A DNA stretch of 64,000 nucleotides from Azohydromonas lata NBRC 102462 (lineage in GTDB: Bacteria; Pseudomonadota; Gammaproteobacteria; Burkholderiales; Burkholderiaceae_C), in assembly GCF_001571085.1 (NCBI RefSeq), contig NZ_BCTC01000002.1, positions 124,001-188,000 of the forward strand, written 5' to 3'. The translations under genes and the position numbers were made by a program. Below are positions 7,475 to 17,133 of the stretch, one piece after another. The stretch's first letter is position 1. Each line of letters starts with the position of its first letter. The notes under the pieces were generated by a model. The model saw nothing but the letters and a program-made list of their open reading frames with translations, was not told the DNA's origin and made no database searches.

Positions 7475-8677
7475 ATGAGCAACATTGAAATCGCCCCGCT
7501 GCAGATCCCGAGCGCCGAGGACATCGTCCAGCGAGCCCAGGACATGATCCCCATGCTGCGCGAGCGCGCGCAGGCCTGCGAGGCCAACCGCATGGTTTCC
7601 AAGGAAACCATACAGGCCTTCCAGGACGCGGGATTTTTCAGAATCCTCCAGCCCAAGCGCTGGGGCGGCTATGAAATGCACCCCAACGTTCTCAACAAGG
7701 TGCTGATGGAGCTGGCCCGCGGTTGCCCGTCCAGCGCCTGGAACGTGATGGTGCTGGGCGTCCACCCCTTCGAGGTCGGCCTGCTGCCGGCCCGCGTGGG
7801 GGATGAGCTGTGGGCGCAGGACAGCAGCGTCCTGGTCTCCTCGTCCTACGCGCCCTTCGGCACCGTGGACAAGGCCGAGGGCGGTTATGTGCTCAACGGC
7901 GAATGGCTCACCTCCAGCGGCTGCGACCATGCCGCGGGCGGCGCCTTCGTCGGCGGGCGGGTGCAGGAGCAGGGCGAGACCGAGTTCCGCTCCTTCTGGG
8001 TGCAGCGCAGCCAGTTCGACATCGTCGATGACTGGCATGTGGTCGGCCTGGCCGGCACCGGCAGCAAGAAGCTGTGCCTGCGCAACGCCTTTGTCGCCGG
8101 CTACCGCAGCCACGTCATCGGCGCGTATGACGAAAGCTCGCACGGCGGCGTGAACAACCTCTACAAGATGCCGTTCTTCTACGTGTTCTACGCGGCCGTG
8201 TCGTCCGTCATCATCGGCATGGCCCGCGGCATGGCGGACCTCTACATCGAGCACATGAAGCCGCGGCAGAACATCAACCAGGCCGTGGGCGCCGCGGTGA
8301 ACGATCCGTTCATCAAGGGCCGGCTGGGCGAGGCCCACGCCAAGATCCTGGGGGCGACCTCGCGCGTGCTGCAGAACACGGACGAGGCCTGGAGCTACGC
8401 CTCCCAGGGCCGGCTGGTGCCGCTGGACGTGCGCATCCGCCATTTCGCCACCAACCAGTTCACGGGCGGCGAGTGCTTCGATGCGGCGCACATGATCTTC
8501 AAGAAGACCTCCACCCGCGGCATCTGGATGAACAGCCCGCTGCAGCGCCAGATGCGCGACATCCTGGTGGGCGCCAACCACATCACGCAGAACCAGGACA
8601 ACATCGGCGAGCTGCTGGGCGGCCACCTGCTGGGCAATCCGCTGCCGCAGCCCAATCCCTTCGGTGCCAAGGCTTGA
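7475..8677 (+). CDS. HsaA-like flavin-dependent monooxygenase, oxygenase component
   Basis: 400 aa with the acyl-CoA-dehydrogenase fold of group D two-component flavin hydroxylases (HsaA, HpaC2-type). The N-terminal helix bundle includes FRILQPKRWGGYEM, typical of this group, followed by SSYAPFGTVDKAEGGYVLNGEW and WVQRSQFDIVDDWHVVGLAGTGSK in the beta domain. HITQNQDN lies near the C-terminus. Reduced flavin comes from the partner at 8691. The likely reaction is ortho-hydroxylation of a phenol to a catechol for cleavage by the MhpB-type enzyme upstream. The physiological phenol is unknown. Confidence 0.85.
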   Translation: MSNIEIAPLQIPSAEDIVQRAQDMIPMLRERAQACEANRMVSKETIQAFQDAGFFRILQPKRWGGYEMHPNVLNKVLMELARGCPSSAWNVMVLGVHPFEVGLLPARVGDELWAQDSSVLVSSSYAPFGTVDKAEGGYVLNGEWLTSSGCDHAAGGAFVGGRVQEQGETEFRSFWVQRSQFDIVDDWHVVGLAGTGSKKLCLRNAFVAGYRSHVIGAYDESSHGGVNNLYKMPFFYVFYAAVSSVIIGMARGMADLYIEHMKPRQNINQAVGAAVNDPFIKGRLGEAHAKILGATSRVLQNTDEAWSYASQGRLVPLDVRIRHFATNQFTGGECFDAAHMIFKKTSTRGIWMNSPLQRQMRDILVGANHITQNQDNIGELLGGHLLGNPLPQPNPFGAKA

Positions 8678-8690
8678 GCGGGGGCGCGCA

Positions 8691-9242
8691 ATGAGCAAGG
8701 AGATCAACCAGCGGCTGGACTGGGTCCCCAACGCGCGGCTGGGGGCCCTGCCGACGGTGTCGTCGGAGCACCATCGCTACGGCATGCGCCACTTCGCGGT
8801 GGGCGTGACCATCATCACGGCCGGCCATGGCGCGGCGCGCGCCGGCCTGACGGCCACGGCGGTGTGCTCCGTGACCGCCGATCCGCCGCGGCTGGTGGTG
8901 TTCGTCAACAAGAACGTCGCCGCCAGCCAGAGGGTGCTCGACAGCGGGGCCCTGTGTGTGAACGTGCTGGCCGGAGATCAGGAGGAGGTGGCCAAGGTCT
9001 TCGCGGGCATGCTCCAGGACGTGCACGGCCCTGCGCGCTTCGAGCACGGCCTGTGGAACGAGATCGCCACCGGCGCGCCGGCCCTCGACGGTGCCCTGGC
9101 CAACTTCGACTGCCGGGTCATCAAGGTGTTTGACGAGAGCACCCACCACGCCTTTCTGTGCGAGGTGCTCGCCACGCGCGAGCGCAACGACGGCGAGGCG
9201 CTGATCTACCTGAACGGCAGCTTCCACCGCGTTGCGCAGTGA
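8691..9242 (+). CDS. HsaB-like flavin reductase component
   Basis: 183 aa, starting 13 bases after the oxygenase gene. It has the flavin reductase-domain pattern MRHFAVGVTIITAG, GLTATAVCSVTADPPRLVVF, and a C-terminal ALIYLNGSFHRV with the conserved glycine and histidine. It should reduce FMN or FAD with NADH and hand it to the 7475 oxygenase. It is about 14 residues longer at the N-terminus than the other flavin reductase at 5411 and is not a close duplicate of it. Confidence 0.85.
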   Translation: MSKEINQRLDWVPNARLGALPTVSSEHHRYGMRHFAVGVTIITAGHGAARAGLTATAVCSVTADPPRLVVFVNKNVAASQRVLDSGALCVNVLAGDQEEVAKVFAGMLQDVHGPARFEHGLWNEIATGAPALDGALANFDCRVIKVFDESTHHAFLCEVLATRERNDGEALIYLNGSFHRVAQ

Positions 9243-9302
9243 ACGCGCGGGCGGGCCGGCGCTGCTGAACAGGCGGCGTTGCGGCCGCGGTTCTTGAAGA
9301 CC

Positions 9303-9932
9303 TCAAGCCGCAGGCCCGGCCCCCCGGCGCAATCTCCTCCAGCGCCGCCGCACGAAGCGCCACAGCGTGACCGTCACCGCCAGCGCCACCGCCACGCCCA
9401 CGGCCAGCACGGCGAAGAAGACCACCGGGTGCGTCCACGACAGCCACAGCAGCCCCGGCACGGCGGCGTCGCCGGCCAGGGACAAGGCGAGATTGGAAAA
9501 GGGCTCCGGCGAGGTGTTCACCGCCGCGCGCGTCGTGGCCTTGCCGGCGTGGGCCGTGGCGGCCAGGGTGCCGCCCAAGAGGGCCGTCACCGTGCCCCAG
9601 GTCAACGCGTCGCCGCCGAAGGCGCCGGCCATGGCGGCCGTGGCCAGCGCGGCACCGGCCGGGATGCGTATGAAGGTGTGCACCGCATCCCACAGCGAGT
9701 CCAGCGCCGGCACCTTGTCGGTGACGAACTCCACCACCACCATCGCGCCCGCCGCGCCCAGCACCAGCGGCTGCTGCAGCACCTGAAGCCCCGGCGGCAG
9801 CGTCACCCACTGCAGCCAGCCGGCCAGGCCGGTGAGGAAGACCGCGGCGTAGAGCCGCAGGCCGCTGCTGTAACCCAGCGCCGCGGCCAGGGCGGCGAGC
9901 TGGGCCAGGTTCTGCGGGGCGGCGGCGTCCAT
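9303..9932 (-). CDS. DUF4126 membrane protein
   Basis: 209 aa, hydrophobic, with several Ala/Gly-rich membrane segments. It shows the DUF4126 features ALGYSSGLRLYAAVF at the N-terminus and VEFVTDKVPALDSLWDAVH in the middle. A basic tail (RRRWRRLRRG) follows the last membrane segment, suggesting a cytoplasmic C-terminus. Function is unknown for the family. It follows cphA on the same strand by 52 bases, so it may be cotranscribed from upstream or simply adjacent. Confidence 0.8.
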   Translation of the reverse strand: MDAAAPQNLAQLAALAAALGYSSGLRLYAAVFLTGLAGWLQWVTLPPGLQVLQQPLVLGAAGAMVVVEFVTDKVPALDSLWDAVHTFIRIPAGAALATAAMAGAFGGDALTWGTVTALLGGTLAATAHAGKATTRAAVNTSPEPFSNLALSLAGDAAVPGLLWLSWTHPVVFFAVLAVGVAVALAVTVTLWRFVRRRWRRLRRGAGPAA

Positions 9933-9984
9933 TACGAAGTTGCAATGGAGGGCTGCGCCGCCGGTTTCAGCGCCCTCGGGGCCC

Positions 9985-12540
9985 TTATCGCGCCTCGGCG
10001 ATGCGCTGCGCCAGGTGCGCCAGCGCCTCTTCCACCTGGTCGATCAGGATCAGGCACAGGTCGCCCGGCTCCAGGCGGGAGAGGGCGGAGTCGATGGCGA
10101 CGAACTCGCCGCGTATCTCCTCCACGTGCCGCGTGCGCGCCGCGCCTTGCAGGCCCTGGCGCAGCAGGCCGATCACCTCGCCGTCGGCACGGCCGCGCTG
10201 CGCGGCGTCCTGGTAGAGCACGACCTCGTCGAAGGCCGCGCCCAGGATCTGCGTCTGCTCGGTGATGTCCTCGTCGCGCCGGTCGCCCGCGCCGCTGATG
10301 ACCACCGAGCGTTTCTTGGCCGGCATGGTCGAGATGGCCGCCACCAGCGCCCGCATGGCGTCGGGGTTGTGGCCGTAGTCGGCGATCAGCGTGGCGCCGC
10401 GGTAGTCCATGACGTTGAAGCGCCCCGGCGCGTTGTGCGCGTCGTTGACGAAGCTGGCCAGCCCGCGGCGCACCGCGTCCCAGCTCAGCCCCGAGGCCCA
10501 GGCCGCCGCCACCGCCGCCATCACGTTCTCGACCTGGAAGCCGATCGAGCCGCCCCGCGTCAGCGGGATGTCGCGCAGCGGCAGGCTCTCGCGCCAGGTG
10601 CCTTCGGCCGCGACCACCGCGTCGCCGTCCACGAACACCGTGCGCTGGCCCTGCGCGCGGTGCGTGGCCATGATCGGGTGGTGCCGGTCGGCGGCAAAGA
10701 AGATGACCTTGCCCGGGCACACGCCGGCCATGGCCGCCACCGTCGGGTCGGCGGCGTTGAGCACCGCGTAGCCGCTCTCGGCCACGTTGTGGACGATCAC
10801 GCGCTTGAGCACGGCCAGGTCGTCCAGCGTGGTGATGTAGTTCAGGCCCAGGTGGTCCCCGGCGCCGATGTTGGTCACCACCGCGACGCTGCAGCGGTCG
10901 AACCCCAGGCCCTCGCGCAGCACGCCGCCGCGGGCGGTCTCGAACACGGCCGCGTCCACCTCCGGGTGCAGCAGCACGTTGCGGGCGCTCTTTGGGCCGC
11001 TGCAGTCGCCGCTGTCGGTCTGGCGGCCGTTGACGTAGACGCCGTCGGTGTTGGTCATGCCCACGCGCATGCCGGCGCTGGCGAACAGGTGGGCGATGAG
11101 CCGCGTCGCCGTCGTCTTGCCGTTGGTGCCGGTGACGGCCACCACGGGGATGCGCCCGTCGTCGCCCGGGGCGTAGAGGTGGCTGATCATGGCCTCGCCC
11201 ACGTTGCGGCCCTTGCCGAACGAGGGCGACAGGTGCATGCGCAGGCCCGGCGCGGCGTTGACTTCCACCACGCCGCCGCTTTGCTCCTCCAGCGGGCGCA
11301 GCACGCTCTCGGCCACCACGTCCACGCCGCAGATGTGCAGGCCGATCATCTGTGCCGCCGCCACGGCGCGGGCGGCCACGTCGGGGTGCACGTCGTCCGT
11401 CACGTCGGTGGCGCTGCCGCCGGTGGAGAGGTTGGCGTTGTTGCGCAGGATGACGCGGCGGCCCTTCTCGGGCACGGACTCCGGCGTCAGGCCCTGGTCG
11501 GCCAGGCGCGTCAGCGCGATGTCGTCCAGCCGGATCTTGGTCAGCGAGGTGGCGTGGCCGTCGCCGCGGCGCGGGTCGGCGTTGACCTGCTCCACCAGCT
11601 CGCGCACGGTGTGGCGCCCGTCGCCCGCCACGTTGGGCGGGTCGCGCCGCGCAGCGGCCACCAGGCGGTTGCCCACCACCAGCAGCCGGTAGTCGCAGCC
11701 GGGCAGGTATTTCTCCACCAGCACGTCGCCGATCTCGGCCGCGGCCTTGTAGGCGCTCTCCAGGTGCTCGCGCGTGACGACGTTCACCGTCACGCCCTTG
11801 CCCTGGTTGCCGTCCTGGGGCTTGAGCACGACCGGCAGGCCGATTTCCTGAGCCACGGCCCAGGCCTCCTCGACGCTGGACACCGGGCGGCCGATGGGCA
11901 CCGGCACCCCGGCGGCGGCCAGGAGCTTCTTCGTCAAATCCTTGTCCTGGGCGATGGACTCGGAGACGGCGCTGGTGGTGTCCACCTCGGCGGCCCAGAT
12001 GCGGCGCTGCTTGGCGCCCCAGCCGAACTGCACCAGCGAGCCCTCGGTGAGGCGCCGGTAGGGAATGCCGCGCGCCAGGGCGGCGGTGACGATGGAGCCG
12101 GTGGAGGGGCCCAGGCGCACGTCCTCGTCCTTCTCGCGCAGGGCGGCCAGGGCGGCGTCCAGGTCGAAGGGGGCGTCGGCCAGGGCGGTTTCCACGAGCT
12201 CGCGCGCGGTCTGGAAGGCCATGCGGCCCACGGCCTCCTCGGTGTACTCGACCACCACCTGGTAGACGCCGGCCTCCAGCGTGGGCTGCACGCGGCTGAA
12301 GCTCACGGGGCAGCCGGCCTGGGCCTGCAGGCCCAGCGTGGCGGTTTCGAGCACATGGGCCAGCGAGGCGCCGGCATGCAGCGGCGCCAGGGCCGGGAAG
12401 CGCCGGCGCAGCCGGTTTTCCAGGCCCGGCAGGCCGTCGATGGCGTTCTCGGCGCCTTCACAGGCCACCACGGCCTCGATGGCGGTATGGCGGCTCCACA
12501 GGTTGGGGCCGCGCAGGGCACGGATGCGGGAGACGTTCAT
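9985..12540 (-). CDS. cphA: Cyanophycin synthetase CphA (full-length)
   Basis: 851 aa. Cyanophycin synthetases polymerise aspartate and arginine. An N-terminal region (RALRGPNLWS at the start) precedes an ATP-grasp domain (LPVVLKPQDGNQGKGV, then VVEVNAAPGLRMHL), which adds Arg. A Mur-ligase-like domain follows, with an intact P-loop (VTGTNGKTTATR) and C-terminal IADYGHNPDA. Its start overlaps the stop of the shorter synthetase gene by one base (TGATG), so translation is coupled. No cyanophycinase gene is in the window. All domain hallmarks are intact, so this is expected to be the active polymerase. Confidence 0.93.
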   Translation of the reverse strand: MNVSRIRALRGPNLWSRHTAIEAVVACEGAENAIDGLPGLENRLRRRFPALAPLHAGASLAHVLETATLGLQAQAGCPVSFSRVQPTLEAGVYQVVVEYTEEAVGRMAFQTARELVETALADAPFDLDAALAALREKDEDVRLGPSTGSIVTAALARGIPYRRLTEGSLVQFGWGAKQRRIWAAEVDTTSAVSESIAQDKDLTKKLLAAAGVPVPIGRPVSSVEEAWAVAQEIGLPVVLKPQDGNQGKGVTVNVVTREHLESAYKAAAEIGDVLVEKYLPGCDYRLLVVGNRLVAAARRDPPNVAGDGRHTVRELVEQVNADPRRGDGHATSLTKIRLDDIALTRLADQGLTPESVPEKGRRVILRNNANLSTGGSATDVTDDVHPDVAARAVAAAQMIGLHICGVDVVAESVLRPLEEQSGGVVEVNAAPGLRMHLSPSFGKGRNVGEAMISHLYAPGDDGRIPVVAVTGTNGKTTATRLIAHLFASAGMRVGMTNTDGVYVNGRQTDSGDCSGPKSARNVLLHPEVDAAVFETARGGVLREGLGFDRCSVAVVTNIGAGDHLGLNYITTLDDLAVLKRVIVHNVAESGYAVLNAADPTVAAMAGVCPGKVIFFAADRHHPIMATHRAQGQRTVFVDGDAVVAAEGTWRESLPLRDIPLTRGGSIGFQVENVMAAVAAAWASGLSWDAVRRGLASFVNDAHNAPGRFNVMDYRGATLIADYGHNPDAMRALVAAISTMPAKKRSVVISGAGDRRDEDITEQTQILGAAFDEVVLYQDAAQRGRADGEVIGLLRQGLQGAARTRHVEEIRGEFVAIDSALSRLEPGDLCLILIDQVEEALAHLAQRIAEAR

Positions 12541-14714
12541 CAGTGGGTCGGGTTCTGGTTGCGCGCGAGCTCGGCGGCGAAGGTTTCGATGCCGGCACGG
12601 ATCAGGGCAGGGGCGATGCCCAGGGCCCAGGCGGCGGCCACGGCCGGCAGCACGCCTTCGGCGCGTTGCGGCGTGCCCCAGGCGCCCAGCTCCAGGCGCT
12701 GCGGCGTCGTGTCCGGCGCCAGCAGCTCGGCGCTGCCGCCGTTCAGCCGCACGGCGCGGCCGCCCGCGGCCACGTGCGCGTCCAGCGCGGGGTTGGCCGC
12801 GTCCAGGGCGTAGAGGATGGTGTCGCCGTCGCACAGCGAGGCCAGCGCGGCGATGCGCTCGTCGCCGGCGTTGAGCACCGCGACGCCATCGTCCAGCACC
12901 ACGTCCACCTGGGTGCGCAGCACCTTGGGCAACTGGTCGGCGTCGCGGATGTCGTGCTCGGCCAGCGTCTCGGCGCCTTCCAGGTCCGTCACGATGCCGA
13001 TGTTGCAGCGGTCGTAGGGCAGGCCGTCGCGCAGGATGGACAGCGGGCCGTTCTCGACCACGGCCGCCTCGATGCGGCGGTTCATCAGCAGCCGGTGGCC
13101 GCTGGCCCAGTCGGCGCGGTTGCCGCCCTGCACGGGGCGGTTCTCCAGGAACAGGCCGTCGCGGCAGGCCAGGCCCACGGGCAGGCCGCGCAGGTGCAGC
13201 AGCCAGGCGATCAGCCGCGCCGTGACGTGCGTCTGCCGCGTGCCGGCCACGCCCACGATGGGAATGCGCCCGCTCTCGCCCTCGGCGAAGAGGTGGTCCA
13301 CGATGGCGCGGCCCACCGGCTGCGGCGTGCCCACGGCCGGCTTCAGGTGCATCAGCAGACCGGGGCCGGCGTTGACCTCGACGATGGCGCCGCGCTGGCC
13401 GTCCAGCGGCTTGCTGATGTCCTCGGCCACCATGTCGATGCCGGCGATGTCCAGGCCGACGACCTTGGCCGCCAGCACCGCCATGGCGGCGACCTCGGGG
13501 TGCACTTCGTGCGTGCAATCGAAAGCCATGTTGCCGTTGCGCTGGATCAGCACGCGGCGGCCCGCGGCGGGAACGGAGCCGGCGTCCAGCCCCTGGCGCT
13601 GCAGGAGCTGGCACATCACGGGCTCGCGCTCCAGGCGTATCGTTTCCAGCGGCAGGTCCTCGGCCTCGCCGCGGCGGGGGTCGGAGTTGAGCTGGCTGTC
13701 TATGAGCTGGGTGACGGTGCCCTGGCCGTCGCCGGTGATCCACAGGCTCTCGCCGCGCGCCGCGGCCACGAGCTTGCCGCCCACCACCAGCAGCCGGTGC
13801 TCGTTGCCGCGCACGTAGCGCTCCACGATCACCTCGGAGCCTTCGGCGTCGGCGATGCCGAAGGCGGCCTCGATGTCGGCCTGCGCCGTCAGCTCCAGCG
13901 ACACGCCGCGGCCGTGGTTGGCGTCCGACGGCTTCACGACGACGGGAATACCGATGTCTTGCGCCGCTTCCCAGGCCTCGGCCGGGCTTTCGACGACTTG
14001 CCCTTCCGGCACCGGCACGCCGCAGGCGGCCAGCAGGGTCTTGGTGAGGTCCTTGTCGCCGGCGATGCCCTCGCCGATGGCGCTGGTGCGGTCGGTCTCG
14101 GCCGTCCAGATGCGGCGCGAGCGCGCGCCGTAGCCGAGCTGCACCAGGTTGCCGCTGTTGAGGCGGATGTGCGGGATGCGGCGGTCGGTGGCCGCCTCGA
14201 CGATGGCGGCGGTGGAGGGGCCGAGGTAGCAGTCGTCAAGCTCCTCGCGCACCACGTTGACGGCGGCGCCCACGTCGAAGGGCCGCTCGTTGATGGCGGC
14301 CATCAGCAGCGCGTGGCCTTGCGCCAGCGCCGCGCGCGCCACCTGCTCGTCGCGGGCACGGAACACCATGCGGTAGACGCCGTGCTGCGAGGTGCTGCGC
14401 GTCTGGCCGAAGCCCGTGGGCATGCCCGCCAGGTTGAGCAGCTCGATGACGACGTGCTCCAGGATGTGGCCGGCCCAAGTGCCTTCGCGCAGCCGCTCCA
14501 CGAAGCCGCCGCGCTCGCCCACGCCGCAGTGGTGCTCCATCAGGTTGGGCAGCAGCCCAAGCAGCCGGTCGGTAAAACCGGGCAGCAGGTTGGAGGGAAA
14601 GTCCTCCAGCTCACCGAGGTCCAGCCAAACTTCCAGGGCGGGACGGTAGGTCCAGATGTTGGGCCCGCGCAGGTGGTTGATGCGCAGCAGCCGTATGTCG
14701 TTCTTGGGGCTCAT
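12540..14714 (-). CDS. Short CphA2-like cyanophycin synthetase without a P-loop
   Basis: 724 aa, about 125 residues shorter than its neighbour. The N-terminal domain (HLRGPNIWTYRPALE) and ATP-grasp domain (PVVVKPSDANHGRGVS; AIVEVNAGPGLLMHL) look intact. In the Mur-ligase-like domain the P-loop position reads GTRQTHVT (491-498) instead of GTNGKTT, so the lysine is gone. The C-terminal Mur domain with the DYGHNPDA motif is missing. This matches what is known of CphA2-type enzymes, which keep one active ATP site and repolymerise beta-Asp-Arg dipeptides. The upstream, coupled position before cphA argues for function and not decay. CphA2 activity is inferred. Confidence 0.85.
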   Translation of the reverse strand: MSPKNDIRLLRINHLRGPNIWTYRPALEVWLDLGELEDFPSNLLPGFTDRLLGLLPNLMEHHCGVGERGGFVERLREGTWAGHILEHVVIELLNLAGMPTGFGQTRSTSQHGVYRMVFRARDEQVARAALAQGHALLMAAINERPFDVGAAVNVVREELDDCYLGPSTAAIVEAATDRRIPHIRLNSGNLVQLGYGARSRRIWTAETDRTSAIGEGIAGDKDLTKTLLAACGVPVPEGQVVESPAEAWEAAQDIGIPVVVKPSDANHGRGVSLELTAQADIEAAFGIADAEGSEVIVERYVRGNEHRLLVVGGKLVAAARGESLWITGDGQGTVTQLIDSQLNSDPRRGEAEDLPLETIRLEREPVMCQLLQRQGLDAGSVPAAGRRVLIQRNGNMAFDCTHEVHPEVAAMAVLAAKVVGLDIAGIDMVAEDISKPLDGQRGAIVEVNAGPGLLMHLKPAVGTPQPVGRAIVDHLFAEGESGRIPIVGVAGTRQTHVTARLIAWLLHLRGLPVGLACRDGLFLENRPVQGGNRADWASGHRLLMNRRIEAAVVENGPLSILRDGLPYDRCNIGIVTDLEGAETLAEHDIRDADQLPKVLRTQVDVVLDDGVAVLNAGDERIAALASLCDGDTILYALDAANPALDAHVAAGGRAVRLNGGSAELLAPDTTPQRLELGAWGTPQRAEGVLPAVAAAWALGIAPALIRAGIETFAAELARNQNPTH

Positions 14715-14859
14715 GGTCAGTAATGCTGTCCCGGTCGAGTGCGGGATTGTGCAGCCCGCGCAAAGTGTGGTTTCCGCCCCACGGGGCGCAAGGCGTAAGA
14801 GTTGCCCGCTTGCGCGAAAATCCTGCGCCCCCGGCGTGCGCCGGTGGCGCTCAAAGCCC
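14715..14859. promoter_or_regulatory. Divergent intergenic region between cphA pair and ABC transporter
   Basis: This 145-base gap must hold the promoters for the leftward cyanophycin synthetase pair and the rightward ABC/DUF1854 pair. It contains a short inverted repeat (CCGGCGTGCGCCGG) near 14830. I see no convincing sigma-70 hexamers and cannot name a regulator. A shared control element is likely from the arrangement only. Confidence 0.4.
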
Positions 14860-17130
14860 ATGCCAAATTCAATATCCGCTCCCTTGTCCGGTGATGCCGG
14901 CGCCGCCTGGCGCACAGCCTTGCCATCCCGCCTCGAAGCTGGCGACAACGTGTTGGCGACGCTCCAGGTTGACCTCGACGCCCAACTGCGCTTTGCCCAG
15001 GGTGCCGTGGTGCTCACCGAGCGCACGCTGCAGGCGGTCTCGCCGGACGGGCGCTGGCAGGACTGGCCGCTCACGCGCGACCTCGTGCTGCGCCTGGTGG
15101 ACCACGCCGGCGTGGGCACGCTGGAGCTGGCCGACGCCCACCGCCGCCTGGCGCTGTGGCGCTTCACGCTGGCGCAGGGGCCGGCGGCGGCGCAGCTCAT
15201 CGCCGCCTTCGAGCGCCAGCTCTCGCGCCGCGCCGGCACCTTCACCGCCGAGGACGAGGCCGACCTCGCCGCCGAGGCGGCCGAGGCCGAGGAGTTCGGC
15301 GCCAAGGGCGGCGCCAAGGCGACGTCCACCTGGGTGCTGCTGCGCCTGGCCCGCTTCGCCAGGCCCTACCAGGGGCGGCTGCTGACCGGCTTCCTGCTCA
15401 CCCTGGCCTCCACGGCGGCCACGCTGGTGCCGCCCTATCTCACCATCCCGCTCATGGACCGGGTGCTCATCCCCTTCCAGAACGGCCAGCCCATAGACAC
15501 CTCGCTGGTGCTGCTGCTGTTGGGCGGGCTGCTGGCCTCGGCGCTGCTGGCCTGGGGCTTGAGCTGGGCGCGCACGTACTTGCTGGCGCTGGTGAGCGAG
15601 CGCATCGGCGCGGATCTGCGCACCACCACCTACGAGCACCTGCTCACGCTGTCGCTGGACTACTTCGGCAACAAGCGCACGGGCGACCTGCTGGCGCGCA
15701 TCGGCTCGGAGACGGACCGCATCAACGTCTTCCTGTCGCTGCACGCCCTGGACTTCGCCACCGACGTGCTGATGATGGCGATGACCTCGGTCATCCTCTT
15801 CTCCATCAACCCGTGGCTGGCGCTGGTGACGCTGCTGCCGCTGCCCATCATCGGCTGGCTCATCCACGCCGTGCGCGAGCGGCTGCGCACGGGCTTCGAG
15901 AAGATCGACCGCGTCTGGTCCGAGGTGACCAACGTGCTGGCCGACACCATCCCGGGCATCCGCGTGGTCAAGGCGTTCGCGCAGGAGGCGCGCGAGGCGC
16001 AGCGCTTCAAGGACGCCAACCGCCACAACCTGGAGGTCAACGACAAGCTCAACCGCACCTGGAGCGTGTTCACGCCCACGGTGACGCTGCTCACCGAGAT
16101 CGGGTTGCTGGTGGTGTGGGCCTTCGGCATCTGGCAGATCAGCCGCAACGAGATCACGGTGGGCGTGCTCACCGCCTTCATCGCCTACATCGGCCGCTTC
16201 TACTCGCGGCTGGACTCCATGAGCCGCATCGTGTCGGTGACGCAAAAGGCCGCCGCGGGCGCCAAGCGCATCTTCGACATCCTGGACCACGTCTCCAACG
16301 TGCCCGACCCCGTGCAGCCCGTGGCGCTGCCCTCGGTGCAGGGCCGCATCGAGATGCGCGGGCTCACGTTCCGCTACGGCAACCGCAGCGTCATCCGCGG
16401 GCTGGACCTGGACATCCGCCCGGGCGAGATGATCGGCCTGGTGGGCCACAGCGGCTCCGGCAAGAGCACGCTGGTCAACCTCATCTGCCGCTTCTACGAC
16501 GTGAGCGACGGCTCCATCCGCGTGGACGGCACCGACATCCGCCGCTTTGCCGTCTCCGACTACCGGCGCCACATCGGCCTGGTGCTGCAGGAGCCTTTCC
16601 TGTTCTTCGGCACCATCGCCGAGAACATCGCCTACGGGCGGCCGGATGCCACGCGCGAGCAGATCGTGGCCGCGGCGCGGGCGGCGCATGCGCACGAGTT
16701 CATCCTGCGCCTGCCCCACGGCTACGACTCGCTGGTGGGCGAGCGCGGGCAGGGCCTCTCAGGCGGCGAGCGCCAGCGCATCTCCATCGCGCGGGCGCTG
16801 CTGATCGATCCGCGCATCCTCATCCTCGACGAGGCCACCTCCAGCGTGGACACGGAGACCGAGGGCGAGATCCAGAAGGCGCTGGACAACCTGGTGCAGG
16901 GCCGCACCACCATCGCCATCGCGCACCGCCTCTCGACGCTGCGCAAGGCCGACCGCCTGGTGGTGATGGACCGCGGCCGCGTGGTGGAAGTGGGCCCGCA
17001 CGACGAGCTGATGGAAAAGCAGGGCGCCTACTGGCGCCTGTACGAGGCGCAGGCGCGCAACGTCGATACCGAGCCGCAGGTGGCGCGCACGCCGGAAGCG
17101 CACCTGGCACGGCAAACCGGGGAGGTGTGA
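14860..17130 (+). CDS. Cyanophycin-associated ABC exporter
   Basis: 756 aa. Residues 1 to about 140 form a soluble leader ([38 protein letters not shown]) resembling a PH-like domain, which is rare in front of an ABC exporter. The six-helix membrane domain follows, then the ATPase: Walker [11 protein letters not shown], signature LSGGERQR, Walker [11 protein letters not shown] and the H-loop in IAHRLST. The operon partner DUF1854 starts 3 bases after the stop, and both diverge from the cphA pair. Families with this pairing are recognised as cyanophycin-metabolism associated, but the cargo is not known. Dipeptide or polymer-precursor traffic is speculation. Confidence 0.85.
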   Translation: MPNSISAPLSGDAGAAWRTALPSRLEAGDNVLATLQVDLDAQLRFAQGAVVLTERTLQAVSPDGRWQDWPLTRDLVLRLVDHAGVGTLELADAHRRLALWRFTLAQGPAAAQLIAAFERQLSRRAGTFTAEDEADLAAEAAEAEEFGAKGGAKATSTWVLLRLARFARPYQGRLLTGFLLTLASTAATLVPPYLTIPLMDRVLIPFQNGQPIDTSLVLLLLGGLLASALLAWGLSWARTYLLALVSERIGADLRTTTYEHLLTLSLDYFGNKRTGDLLARIGSETDRINVFLSLHALDFATDVLMMAMTSVILFSINPWLALVTLLPLPIIGWLIHAVRERLRTGFEKIDRVWSEVTNVLADTIPGIRVVKAFAQEAREAQRFKDANRHNLEVNDKLNRTWSVFTPTVTLLTEIGLLVVWAFGIWQISRNEITVGVLTAFIAYIGRFYSRLDSMSRIVSVTQKAAAGAKRIFDILDHVSNVPDPVQPVALPSVQGRIEMRGLTFRYGNRSVIRGLDLDIRPGEMIGLVGHSGSGKSTLVNLICRFYDVSDGSIRVDGTDIRRFAVSDYRRHIGLVLQEPFLFFGTIAENIAYGRPDATREQIVAAARAAHAHEFILRLPHGYDSLVGERGQGLSGGERQRISIARALLIDPRILILDEATSSVDTETEGEIQKALDNLVQGRTTIAIAHRLSTLRKADRLVVMDRGRVVEVGPHDELMEKQGAYWRLYEAQARNVDTEPQVARTPEAHLARQTGEV

Positions 17131-17133
17131 TCC

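Noticed and set aside
5411..9242. The two flavin reductases as a recent duplication
   Set aside because: They share the fold motifs but differ in length and in most residues, so they are separate family members.
9940..12813. Long plus-strand open frame opposite cphA
   Set aside because: It is rich in His, Arg, Ala and Gly with no domain, and lies fully antisense to an intact cphA. High GC makes such frames common.
12540..14714. Reading the short cyanophycin synthetase as a pseudogene
   Set aside because: The frame is full and coupled to cphA, ATP-grasp motifs are intact, and CphA2-type enzymes are naturally short with a degenerate Mur domain.
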